From: Clostridium lundense DSM 17049
GTDB taxonomy: Bacteria > Bacillota > Clostridia > Clostridiales > Clostridiaceae
Reading direction: 5' to 3'
DNA: 64,000 bases
NCBI RefSeq assembly: GCF_000619945.1
Contig: NZ_JHVC01000009.1
Coordinates: 62,001 to 126,000 of the forward strand
This document shows positions 30,755 to 39,289 of the stretch, piece by piece. Numbering within the stretch: the first letter of the stretch is position 1; each line of letters begins with the position of its first letter. The position numbers and the translations under genes were made by a program. The notes beneath the pieces are model-generated. The model was not told where the DNA came from. It was given only the letters and a program-made list of their open reading frames with translations, and did no database searches.

Positions 30755-31354
30755 ATGAAACTGGCAAAACAAAAAATTATGTTATTTAGTCTGTTTATAT
30801 TCTCAATATTGATGTTTGGTTCAAACAAAGTGAACCATGTAAAGGCTGACGCTACTATTAAGAATTCTAATACTAAAACAGTTGTGCGTTCTGCTAGCGT
30901 GAAAACAGATAAAGTAATAGTAACTCCTAAGAAAACTAATGATTCAAGTGCATCTAAATCAAAAACATCGGTAAGTAGAGGTAGCAGTGGAAGAAGCGAT
31001 ATAGTATCATATTCCTATAAGTTTTTAGGCAAGCCTTATGTTTGGGGGGCTTCAGGTCCATCATCATTCGATTGCTCAGGGTTCACTGCATACGTATACA
31101 GTTCATTTGGTGTAAGTTTAGATCACTATACTGGTTCTCAGTTTGGAGTAGGACAATCAGTATCAAAAGATAATCTTCTGCCAGGAGATTTAGTTTTCTT
31201 TAACACTTATGAAAGTGTATCACATGTTGGTATTTATATAGGTGGAGGACAATTTATCCATGCTTCATCAGGAAGTGGAAAAGTAACAATTAGCGAACTT
31301 TCAGGAAGCTATTATAGCTCTAGATACGCTGGAGCTAGAAGAATACTAAAATAG
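30755..31354 (+). CDS. Secreted NlpC/P60 peptidoglycan endopeptidase
   Basis: The 199-residue protein has a signal peptide (about 1-30), a low-complexity Ser/Lys/Thr linker (30-80) and a C-terminal NlpC/P60 domain with FDCSGFTAYVY (catalytic Cys near 106), SHVGIYIGGGQFIHA (catalytic His and a third polar residue). It should hydrolyse D-gamma-glutamyl-diamino-acid bonds in the wall. There is no obvious SH3b or LysM domain. It is regulated by the c-di-AMP riboswitch immediately upstream, so its expression is expected to fall at high c-di-AMP. A strong terminator follows. Confidence 0.92.
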   Translation: MKLAKQKIMLFSLFIFSILMFGSNKVNHVKADATIKNSNTKTVVRSASVKTDKVIVTPKKTNDSSASKSKTSVSRGSSGRSDIVSYSYKFLGKPYVWGASGPSSFDCSGFTAYVYSSFGVSLDHYTGSQFGVGQSVSKDNLLPGDLVFFNTYESVSHVGIYIGGGQFIHASSGSGKVTISELSGSYYSSRYAGARRILK

Positions 31355-31361
31355 TTTTTAT

Positions 31362-31393
31362 CCCAACTTTTAATTAAGTTGGGTATTTTTTTT
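31362..31393 (+). terminator. Terminator after the NlpC/P60 gene
   Basis: CCCAACTT, loop, AAGTTGGG followed by TATTTTTTTT. Confidence 0.85.
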
Positions 31394-31498
31394 AGAATAC
31401 ATATATAAAAAGTTGTGTGGCAACTTTTTATCATAAATAGTAAAGTTATAAAATATTATTAAAGTAAGGTAAAATAATCATTAGCGGAGGTGATAAAA

Positions 31499-32260
31499 AT
31501 TAAATATACTAGGTATGATCTGAAAAGAAAAAGGAAAAATAATTTTGTGTTTTTTATTATGATTATAGTAATATTAATATTATCACTTATATTAGGAAGT
31601 TTATTTTCTAAAATATTTATAAAAGATAAACAGTCTAAGACTTCATCGAATATTAAAGAAGTAGAGTATATAGAAGAAAAACAAGCAAAACCTACTGAAA
31701 GCAAAAATGATAATAAAAGTAATGTAGATAAAAATACAAAAGCAGTAGTTCCAGCAAAGGGAAAAAAGATAAAGTATATAGCAGTTCAGCAGGGGATGTA
31801 TCAAAATGAAGCATATGCTAATGAATCAATTAAAAAAATAAGTGCTTTTGGAAATCCTTTTATTATACCAGAAAAAGATTGTAAAAGAATTCTTTTAGGA
31901 ATATATACAGAAGAGCAAAGTGAAAAGATAACTAAAATGTTAAATGATAAGAAAATAGAAAATTCAAAAATAGTTTTTGAAGTAAAATGTGAAGATGTAT
32001 GTGATTTGGAAATCGTTGAAATAATTAATGCTTATACACAAGTAATTAATAAATTATCTGAAGCTAAGGTTAAATCCATACAAACCAAAGAATTAAAAAC
32101 TTGGTGTGCTTCTCTTAAGGGAGCTAAAGATAAGGATAAAAATATTAAATTGTTAAATGAATTAAAGGATAGAGTAAATAAACTTCCAGATGAAACAACT
32201 AAAGATAAGGCTTCTGAAAATTATGTATTTTTATATAATTTATTGAAAAAATTGAGCTAG
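31499..32260 (+). CDS. Membrane-anchored SPOR-like protein; probable non-standard start codon
   Basis: The predicted 253-residue protein has a basic N-terminus, one transmembrane helix (about 17-37), a charged Lys/Asn-rich linker, then a region (IAVQQGMYQNEAYANESIKK...RILLGIYTEEQSEKI) with the SPOR pattern of proteins that bind peptidoglycan at the division site. GGAGGTGAT lies at 31486-31494, so the GTG at 31490 is part of the ribosome site; the correctly spaced in-frame codon is ATT at 31499. That gives IKYTRYDLKRK as N-terminus. ATT initiation is rare, so a sequencing error or a GTG start at 31490 cannot be excluded. The C-terminal part may act in division or wall remodelling. Confidence 0.6.
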   Translation: MKYTRYDLKRKRKNNFVFFIMIIVILILSLILGSLFSKIFIKDKQSKTSSNIKEVEYIEEKQAKPTESKNDNKSNVDKNTKAVVPAKGKKIKYIAVQQGMYQNEAYANESIKKISAFGNPFIIPEKDCKRILLGIYTEEQSEKITKMLNDKKIENSKIVFEVKCEDVCDLEIVEIINAYTQVINKLSEAKVKSIQTKELKTWCASLKGAKDKDKNIKLLNELKDRVNKLPDETTKDKASENYVFLYNLLKKLS

Positions 32261-32297
32261 GAAAAATATATAATAGAATGATTATTTTATAGAAAAG

Positions 32298-32331
32298 TTA
32301 GAGATTTATCTACATAAATCTCTAATTTTTT
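32298..32331 (+). terminator. Terminator after the SPOR-like gene
   Basis: TTAGAGATTTA and TAAATCTCTAA form an 11-bp stem followed by TTTTTT. Confidence 0.85.
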
Positions 32332-32535
32332 CTTTTATTTATTATTGGAATGAATTTATTTATAAAAAAATTATTAACAATATATTATATATACTTGTTT
32401 AACAATTTATTAAATGATAAACTATAAAAGACATAGAATTGTGAATAATTATATGTATGGAAAATGTGGCAATAAAGCTATATTTTGTATAATTATGGCA
32501 AGAATACTAAATAGTTAGTATAGGAAGTGAAAAAA

Positions 32536-33114
32536 ATGAATATTATTTTAGCGTCTGCTTCCGAAAGACGAAAAGAATTACTCAAGAGAATTGTAGATAA
32601 TTTTCAAATTGTAGTTAGTAATTTTGATGAAAACAAAATTGAATTCCAAGGTGATTGTGGCTCATATGTAGTGGATTTAGCTAAAGGAAAAGCTTTAAAT
32701 GTAGCCTCAAATCTAAATACACATGAAGATATTATTATAGCTTCTGATACTGTAGTTTTTTTAGATAATAAGGTTTTAGGGAAACCTAAGGATAAATCAG
32801 AAGCCTTTGATATGCTCAAATCGTTAAGTGGAAAAATTCATCAGGTTTATTCAGGCATAGCAATTTACAATACGTATAATAAAAAAATAATTACAGAATA
32901 TGTTTGTACAGAGGTAAAGTTTTCTAATATACCGGATGATTTAATATTAAAGTATATAGAATCTGGCGAGCCGATGGATAAAGCTGGTGCTTATGGAATA
33001 CAGGGTTATGGAGGAATTTTTGTTGAAAAAATTAATGGATGCTATTATAATGTTGTAGGGCTTCCGTTAAATAAGCTATATTTTCTTTTAAAGGAGATGG
33101 GGGTAGATCTATAA
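32536..33114 (+). CDS. maf: Maf-family nucleotide pyrophosphatase
   Basis: The 192-residue protein begins ILASASERRKELL and has IIASDTVVFLDNKVLGKP and the later YIESGEPMDKAGAYGIQG, the classical Maf signature. Maf enzymes hydrolyse non-canonical dTTP/UTP/pseudo-UTP-type nucleotides and slow septum formation. The start is 32536, six bases after AGGAAGTG; the upstream GTG belongs to the ribosome site. It is the first gene of a run with radC and mreBCD, as in Bacillus (maf-radC-mreB). Nucleotide specificity is not set by sequence inspection alone. Confidence 0.92.
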   Translation: MNIILASASERRKELLKRIVDNFQIVVSNFDENKIEFQGDCGSYVVDLAKGKALNVASNLNTHEDIIIASDTVVFLDNKVLGKPKDKSEAFDMLKSLSGKIHQVYSGIAIYNTYNKKIITEYVCTEVKFSNIPDDLILKYIESGEPMDKAGAYGIQGYGGIFVEKINGCYYNVVGLPLNKLYFLLKEMGVDL

Positions 33115-33129
33115 AAGGAGTTTGAACTC

Positions 33130-33816
33130 ATGGAGAAAAAACTTAGAATTATTGATTTACCTGAGAGTGAAAGACCAAGAGAGAGACTTTTAAGATATGG
33201 GGCTGAAAATTTATCTAATGTAGAATTATTAGCTATAATTTTAAGAACTGGAAGTAATAAAGAGAATATACTTAATCTTTGTGGAAGAATAATTGAGAAA
33301 TGTGGAGGATTAAATGGTATTTTAAATTCCTCTTCAAAAGAATTATTACAAATCAAAGGAATTGGTAATGCAAAAGCAGCTCAAATATTGGCATTGGCGG
33401 AATTATCTAAAAGATTTAAATCATTTAAATCTGGAGACAATTTTAAGATAACCAATCCTAATGATGTAGCTTTATTGATTATGGAAGAAATGAGAGTTTT
33501 GAAGCAGGAACTTCTTAGAGTTATAATGCTTAATACTAAAAATTATGTTATAAAGGTTAAGGATGTATTTATAGGTAGCTTAAATTCTTCTATAGTTCAT
33601 CCAAGAGAAATTTATTGTGAGGCTATAAAAAATAGTAGCTCATCTATAATTATATGCCATAACCATCCATCGGGTGATCCGTTACCGAGTAGTGAAGATA
33701 TAAATATAACTAATAGACTTAGAGAATGCAGCAAACTAATTGGTATAGAATTGTTAGATCATATAATTATTGGAGATGGAGTTTATATAAGTTTAAAAGA
33801 AAAAGGTATATTGTAA
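33130..33816 (+). CDS. radC: RadC family JAB-domain protein
   Basis: The 228-residue protein has an N-terminal helix-hairpin-helix region (LSNVELLAIILRTGS; LLQIKGIGNAKAAQIL) and a C-terminal JAB/MPN domain with HNHPSGDPLPSSED, the metal ligands His, His and Asp, plus an upstream Glu in IYCEAIKN. RadC was named for a repair defect that was later put in question, so its role is unclear; a JAB hydrolase or nuclease activity is likely. AAAGGAG precedes the start. It lies between maf and mreB with short gaps, so the four genes are probably cotranscribed. Confidence 0.9.
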   Translation: MEKKLRIIDLPESERPRERLLRYGAENLSNVELLAIILRTGSNKENILNLCGRIIEKCGGLNGILNSSSKELLQIKGIGNAKAAQILALAELSKRFKSFKSGDNFKITNPNDVALLIMEEMRVLKQELLRVIMLNTKNYVIKVKDVFIGSLNSSIVHPREIYCEAIKNSSSSIIICHNHPSGDPLPSSEDINITNRLRECSKLIGIELLDHIIIGDGVYISLKEKGIL

Positions 33817-33836
33817 GAGTGAAAGGAGAAAAATTA

Positions 33837-34850
33837 ATGGGATTATTTGGAATATCTAGAGATATGGGAATAGACTTAGGAACTGCGAATACACTAATAT
33901 ATGTAAAGGGAAAAGGTGTGCTTTTAAGAGAACCTTCTGTTGTTGCTATAAATAGTGATACAAAGAGAGTTTTAGCAGTAGGTGAAGAAGCAAAACAAAT
34001 GATAGGAAGAACGCCTGGAAATATAATAGCTATAAGACCTTTGAAGGACGGAGTTATTGCAGATTTTGATGTTACTCAAACTATGCTTAAAAAATTTATA
34101 GAAAAAGTAAGTCCAAAAAGTGCTTTTACTAGCCCAAGAATAGTTGTATGTTTTCCATCAGGAGTTACTGAAGTAGAAAAAAGAGCTATAGATGAAGCTA
34201 CAAAACAAGCTGGAGCAAGAGAAGTACTTTTAATGGAAGAACCAATGGCGGCAGCAATTGGAGCTGGTCTACCTGTTAATGAACCTACAGGTAGCATGAT
34301 AGTAGATATTGGTGGTGGAACTACAGAAGTAGCTATAATATCTTTAGGTGGAATAGTTACAAGTAAGTCTTTAAGAGTTGCAGGGGATGAGCTTGATCAA
34401 GCTATAATAAGTTATATTAAGAAACAATATAATTTAATGATTGGTGAGAGAACAGCAGAAAATGTTAAGATTGAATTAGGTTCTGCATACGATACAGGAG
34501 AAGATAATTCAATGGAAATAAGAGGAAGAGACTTAATAACAGGACTTCCAAAGGTTATAAATATTACAGAAAGCGAAGTAAGAGAAGCTTTAAGAGAGCC
34601 AGTAGCTTCTATTATAGATGCTATAAAGAGTACTCTTGAAAAAACACCGCCTGAACTTGCTTCAGACATTATGGATAAAGGTATAATGCTTGCTGGTGGA
34701 GGAGCAGAATTAAAAGGATTAGATTTACTTATAAATGAAGAAACTCATATGCCCGTTCATATAGCAGAATCATCTATGGATTGTGTTGCCCTTGGAGCCG
34801 GAAAAGCATTGGATACTTTAGATACATTAATGAGCAATAAGAAAAGATAA
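33837..34850 (+). CDS. mreB: Rod shape-determining protein MreB
   Basis: The 337-residue actin homologue begins MGLFGISRDMGIDLGTANT (phosphate-1 loop) and has VVCFPSG, EEPMAAAIGAG and MIVDIGGGTTEVAII, the actin/Hsp70 nucleotide-binding loops. It polymerises under the membrane and directs elongation synthases. The start is 33837, behind AAAGGAG, after which the next gene mreC follows two bases past the stop. The longer frame opening at 33726 overlaps radC and has no ribosome site. It belongs to the classical mreBCD operon. Confidence 0.97.
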   Translation: MGLFGISRDMGIDLGTANTLIYVKGKGVLLREPSVVAINSDTKRVLAVGEEAKQMIGRTPGNIIAIRPLKDGVIADFDVTQTMLKKFIEKVSPKSAFTSPRIVVCFPSGVTEVEKRAIDEATKQAGAREVLLMEEPMAAAIGAGLPVNEPTGSMIVDIGGGTTEVAIISLGGIVTSKSLRVAGDELDQAIISYIKKQYNLMIGERTAENVKIELGSAYDTGEDNSMEIRGRDLITGLPKVINITESEVREALREPVASIIDAIKSTLEKTPPELASDIMDKGIMLAGGGAELKGLDLLINEETHMPVHIAESSMDCVALGAGKALDTLDTLMSNKKR

Positions 34851-34852
34851 AT

Positions 34853-35713
34853 ATGAACTTCTTGAAGAATAAACTGGCAGTAACAATAGTTGTACTGTCA
34901 GTTACATTTTTAGCATTGATTGGTTATAGTTATAAAAGAGATAAGGTATCTTTTGTGGAAAACGGCGTAGGTGTAACAGTTAATTCTGTTCAAGGGATTT
35001 TTTATAATATGAATAGTAGTATTAAAGGGTTTATGGAGTTTTTTTGGAATTTTTCCAATGTGAAAAAAGAAAATGAAGAATTAAAGCAAAAAAATATTGA
35101 TTTAGAAATTAAGGCATCAGAGTATGATGTTGTAAAAGCTGAAAATGATAGATTAAGAGAAATGTTAAACTTTAAGAATCAAACAACTCAGTACAATTAT
35201 GTTGGTTGTGATATCAAAGGGAAAAGTGGTGGAGCTTTTTTAGATGAATTTGTAATAAATAAAGGAAGAAAAGATGGTATTGAAAAGCAAATGCCAGTTG
35301 TAACCAATGAAGGACTTGTGGGCCAGATTACATCTGTAGCTGATAATTATTCTATTGTGCAAACACTATCAAATGAGAATATGGCAGTTAGTGGCATTAT
35401 TCAATCAACTAGGGAAAGTGTAGGTATAGTAAAAGGTTATAAGGACAGCAATAATAGTAAGCTAGCTAAATTATATTACCTTCCATTAGATTCTAAGATA
35501 AAAAAGGGTGATGTAATACTAACTTCAGGAATAGGCTCAGAAACAAGTTCTAGTATTGCTGGATTATATCCTAAAGGAATTAGAATAGGATATGTAATAG
35601 ACATAGAAGAGGACAAAGGTAGAGTTATGAAAAATGCTGTTGTTCAACCATATGTTGATTTTAACAAGTTGGAAGAGGTTTTTGTTATAGTTCCTAAAAA
35701 TAAATTAGATTAA
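34853..35713 (+). CDS. mreC: Rod shape-determining protein MreC
   Basis: The 286-residue protein has a short cytoplasmic N-terminus, a membrane helix (about 8-24), a coiled coil (about 65-105, rich in Glu/Lys/Leu, KENEELKQKNIDLEIKASE) and a beta-rich external domain with GKSGGAFLDEFVINKG and GLVGQI. MreC bridges MreB/MreD to the elongation PBP. It starts two bases after mreB with a weak ribosome site, so it depends on coupling. It is followed by mreD after 20 bases. Confidence 0.95.
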   Translation: MNFLKNKLAVTIVVLSVTFLALIGYSYKRDKVSFVENGVGVTVNSVQGIFYNMNSSIKGFMEFFWNFSNVKKENEELKQKNIDLEIKASEYDVVKAENDRLREMLNFKNQTTQYNYVGCDIKGKSGGAFLDEFVINKGRKDGIEKQMPVVTNEGLVGQITSVADNYSIVQTLSNENMAVSGIIQSTRESVGIVKGYKDSNNSKLAKLYYLPLDSKIKKGDVILTSGIGSETSSSIAGLYPKGIRIGYVIDIEEDKGRVMKNAVVQPYVDFNKLEEVFVIVPKNKLD

Positions 35714-35733
35714 AAAAACTAGGGTGATGAAAT

Positions 35734-36225
35734 ATGAAAAAAATAATTACTTTGTTTTCAATAACTATATTATTATTAATATTGGACAATTCCTTTGCCC
35801 CATTTTTGGCCATTAAAGGTTTTAGCCCTAGTTTATTATTTGTATTTATAATAAGTTACTCTATAATAAATGAAAGCTGGGAAGGTTTGTGGCTGGGTGT
35901 TTTTTCCGGATTGCTTCAAGATTTATACTTTTCTAATGTTTTAGGAATAAATGCTTTTACTAATATGGTAAGTTGTGTACTAGCTGGATTCATAGGCATT
36001 AGTATATTTAAAGAAAAGATTTTTATACCTGTTATTTCTAGCTTTTTTTTAAGCATATTTAAAGGTTTATTTGTGCTAATCATATTATATTTCATAAAGA
36101 TGGAGATGGAAATGAAAGTTATATTTTTTAATGGTATATATAATATGATAGTTTCTGTAGGGATGTATAAGTTTGTTTACTGGTTATGTAAAAAAGAATA
36201 TATGCAAAGAAAGTGGAAATTTTAA
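35734..36225 (+). CDS. mreD: Rod shape-determining protein MreD
   Basis: The 163-residue hydrophobic protein has about five transmembrane helices and the MreD features: an acidic-polar LDNSFAPF in the first helix and GLLQDLYFSNVLGINAFTNM in the middle. It works with MreB/MreC and PBP2 in lateral wall growth. AGGGTGATG precedes the start. It is directly followed by mrdA (13 bases). Confidence 0.92.
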   Translation: MKKIITLFSITILLLILDNSFAPFLAIKGFSPSLLFVFIISYSIINESWEGLWLGVFSGLLQDLYFSNVLGINAFTNMVSCVLAGFIGISIFKEKIFIPVISSFFLSIFKGLFVLIILYFIKMEMEMKVIFFNGIYNMIVSVGMYKFVYWLCKKEYMQRKWKF

Positions 36226-36238
36226 GGAAGGGTGACTT

Positions 36239-39091
36239 ATGAAAGGTAAAAAGAAAAAATTAAATAGATATACATCGTTTTTCTTGGTGATTGCTGTAAT
36301 ATATTCTATATTAGGGTATAAGCTTATAGATTTGCAAGTAATAAAGGCTGAATTTTATAAAGAAAGAGCAATGGCTGCTATAACAGAGATTCCAGATCCA
36401 GCACCAAGAGGAAATATAGTAGATAAAAATGGTATTGTCCTTGCTAGTAACAATCAAAGTTATATGCTTGTATATAATGAAACTAGTGATAATAAAATAT
36501 ACTTTTTTGAAACTATGGATAAAATATTTAACCTTTTAGACAAAAACGGAGAACCACAACAAGATGATTTTGAATTAAAGATAAACCCTTATAGATTTGA
36601 ATTTAAAACAGAAGATGAGACAGCAAAAAAAATTCAAGAAATAAGATTTAAGAGAGATAGAAATTTAAATGAAGATATAGAAAAAAGATTATTTCCTGAT
36701 AAAAAGCCACAAGAAAAATTTACTAATGAAGAGAATAAGATGGTAGATAAGGAATTAGCTAAAATATCTCCTGAAGAAACTTATAATTTATTGGTAAAGA
36801 AGTATAATATATCTCCGGAAGAGGATTTTAAAAATCTTTTAGAACAATATAAGATTGATGGTGACGAAGCTTACAGAATTATATTGGAAAGATTTAAGAT
36901 AAACCCTAAAAGTGACTTTAAAACTCAATTAGAAGCATATAAGAATATCAAGTCTAAAGAAGATAAGAAGAAGATAGTTGAAAATTTAGTATTACAATAT
37001 GGTATTGATAAAATGCAATATGACTTAAAGCTTCAAAGAAGTTATATGATAATAAAAGACACCATCAAAATGCAAAGTTACTCAGGATATAAACCTGTAA
37101 TAATAGGTAGCAATATTAAAAAGGATACAGCCTTTATTTTTCTTGAAAGATTAAATGATCTTCCAGGAATAGATGTAACTACTCAACCTTTGAGACATTA
37201 TGAATTTGGAGATTTAGGATCAGCTTTCTTAGGATACATTTCTAAAATAAGCAATAACATAGAAAGATATAAGGAAAAAGGATATGATGTAAGTTCTGAT
37301 TATATTGGTACTGCAGGCATAGAATATGTATATGAAGATAGACTTAAGGGATCAAAAGGTGGAAGAACTGTAAAGTTAAACAAATTAGGAAGAGTAATAG
37401 AAGAATTAGGAAGAAGAGAGCCGTATCCAGGGCAAACTCTCCAACTTACAATAGATAAAAATGTTCAGTTAGCAGCGGAAAGAACATTGGATAAAGTTAT
37501 GGAGGATTTAAGGAAAAATCCTAATGTAAGTTATGACGGTGTAAATACATCCAATGCTACAAGAGGTGCGGCAGTAGCTATTGATGTTAAAACAGGAGGA
37601 GTACTAGCACTTGCAAGTAGACCAGGCTATGATCCCAATATATTTTCTACTCCAGGAAAACTTACAACAGAAAAATATAATGAATTTTTTAATCCTGATT
37701 TAGAGAAATTTGCCAAGGATTATATTAGTGCGAGAAGTTTACCAGTAACTGTGGATGAACTGTTTCCACCTATTAATAATCAAGATAATAAATCAGGAAA
37801 AGTTCAAAGAAGAGACAATTATGATATATATCCTAAGCCATTCTTCAATTATGCTACTTCAGCATTAACGGCTCCAGGATCTACCTTTAAGCCATTAACA
37901 GCTATAGCAGGATTAGAAGAAGGAGTAATAACTCCAACAGAAACAATATATGATGGTTTGATATATACTAAGCATGGATATAACGGAAAAGACTGGAATA
38001 CTGAAAGTAAAGGAGCGTTAAATGTTGCAGGAGCTCTTGCATATTCTAACAACTATTTTTTCTGGGAAGTAGGAGATAGATTATATCAAAAGAGTTTGGA
38101 TACTTTAGCTAGTTATGCATGGAAATTTGGATTAGGAGTAGATCCAAAAGGAAAGGCAATACCATCTACTGGAATAGAAATTCCAGAAAATTTTGGTCAG
38201 GTATTTAATGTACAATCAGAAAAAAATCAAATAGCTAACCCACATATGTGGTTACTTTATGATGAGCTAAGAAATTTAAAAAGAAATAAAGATGGAAACG
38301 GATATTACGGAATAGATATACAGATACAAACTGGTGATAGCAAAGCAATAAAAGATTTAAAAGGAAATATTCAAGATACAATAAAACAACAAATGAGATT
38401 TAAAAATGTAAATAATTTCTCTGATACTGTTAAAGGGCTATTAAAACAATTAATTGAACAAACTCCTTCTTTAAAGGATAAGAATTTTACTGATGGAGAT
38501 ATATCTATTGCACTTAATAAAATTTTCAAGGAAGTAAATGATGTTCAAGCGGAATCCACTAGACCAGGTAATGTTTATAATGCATCTATTGGTCAGGGTT
38601 CTAACCAATTTACACCACTACAATTAGCAAATTATGTTGCTACTATTGCAAATGGTGGAACTAGATATAAGGTTCATCTTGTTGATAAATTCTTAGATTC
38701 AAATAATAATTTAATACAACAAGTTAAACCAGAAGTTATTGAAAAAGTAGATGTGAAACCTGAAACAATAGCAGCAGTAAAGGAAGGAATGAGGAAAGTT
38801 ACCGAAGATGGTACAGCTTCTTCTTTGAATACTTTCCCTATTGAAAATGCAGGTAAGACAGGTTCAGCAACTTTTAATGAAAAAATTCAGGATAAAATAG
38901 GAAGAACTTCAGCAGCAGTTTTTGTAGGATTTGCACCATATGAAAATCCAGAAATAGCTGTATGTGTATTTGTTTTTGATGGAGGACACGGAGGAAACTT
39001 AGTTCCTGTAGCTCAAGCAATGTATGAAGCATACTTTAAGGACGAATTAACAAAACGAAATTACAATTTTCAGTATAAATACGACAAATAA
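36239..39091 (+). CDS. mrdA: Penicillin-binding protein 2 (MrdA), enlarged clostridial form
   Basis: The 950-residue class B transpeptidase has a short cytoplasmic tail, one membrane helix (about 11-28), a dimerisation domain and a transpeptidase domain. The active-site motifs are APGSTFKPL (Ser near 548), YSNNYFF (SxN near 602) and GKTGSA (near 872). The usual PBP2 is 600-750 residues; the excess comes from an insertion at about residues 110-260 with four tandem 16-17-residue helical units (near 180-240, for example FKNLLEQYKIDGDEAY), and a second one at about 665-780. It crosslinks the elongating wall with RodA. It ends the maf-mreBCD run; repeat copy C follows immediately. Confidence 0.95.
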   Translation: MKGKKKKLNRYTSFFLVIAVIYSILGYKLIDLQVIKAEFYKERAMAAITEIPDPAPRGNIVDKNGIVLASNNQSYMLVYNETSDNKIYFFETMDKIFNLLDKNGEPQQDDFELKINPYRFEFKTEDETAKKIQEIRFKRDRNLNEDIEKRLFPDKKPQEKFTNEENKMVDKELAKISPEETYNLLVKKYNISPEEDFKNLLEQYKIDGDEAYRIILERFKINPKSDFKTQLEAYKNIKSKEDKKKIVENLVLQYGIDKMQYDLKLQRSYMIIKDTIKMQSYSGYKPVIIGSNIKKDTAFIFLERLNDLPGIDVTTQPLRHYEFGDLGSAFLGYISKISNNIERYKEKGYDVSSDYIGTAGIEYVYEDRLKGSKGGRTVKLNKLGRVIEELGRREPYPGQTLQLTIDKNVQLAAERTLDKVMEDLRKNPNVSYDGVNTSNATRGAAVAIDVKTGGVLALASRPGYDPNIFSTPGKLTTEKYNEFFNPDLEKFAKDYISARSLPVTVDELFPPINNQDNKSGKVQRRDNYDIYPKPFFNYATSALTAPGSTFKPLTAIAGLEEGVITPTETIYDGLIYTKHGYNGKDWNTESKGALNVAGALAYSNNYFFWEVGDRLYQKSLDTLASYAWKFGLGVDPKGKAIPSTGIEIPENFGQVFNVQSEKNQIANPHMWLLYDELRNLKRNKDGNGYYGIDIQIQTGDSKAIKDLKGNIQDTIKQQMRFKNVNNFSDTVKGLLKQLIEQTPSLKDKNFTDGDISIALNKIFKEVNDVQAESTRPGNVYNASIGQGSNQFTPLQLANYVATIANGGTRYKVHLVDKFLDSNNNLIQQVKPEVIEKVDVKPETIAAVKEGMRKVTEDGTASSLNTFPIENAGKTGSATFNEKIQDKIGRTSAAVFVGFAPYENPEIAVCVFVFDGGHGGNLVPVAQAMYEAYFKDELTKRNYNFQYKYDK

Positions 39092-39093
39092 AC

Positions 39094-39173
39094 AGAGTTC
39101 TTGACTTCAAAGGGAATTTTTACTTCCACTTTAAAAAAGATGGGAGTATTAGAGCGGGAAGTCATCAGATAAA
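39094..39173 (+). repeat. Structured repeat, copy C (omega-RNA-like, internally shortened)
   Basis: It starts two bases after the mrdA stop with AGAGTTCTTGACTTCAAAGG, jumps to TTTACTTCCACTTT, and continues GATGGGAGTATTAGAGCGGG then AAGTCATCAGATAA. The start matches the beginning of copies A and B; the second part is nearly identical to the end of copy B. The middle and most of the first hairpin are missing, and the right-hand stem partner CCGCTCT is lost, so it is probably a decayed copy. Confidence 0.65.
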
Positions 39174-39176
39174 TTA

Positions 39177-39209
39177 TAAGGGCATGTACAATAGTATATG
39201 CCCTTATTT
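39177..39209 (+). terminator. Terminator after mrdA and repeat copy C
   Basis: TAAGGGCAT pairs with ATGCCCTTA, followed by TTT. It separates mrdA from the min operon. Confidence 0.65.
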
Positions 39210-39289
39210 AAAAAACTATAAATTTACAGAAGGAATTAAAGAATATTTGTTGAAATATAAACATATGCCGACTTTTGGAGGTTTAAGGT

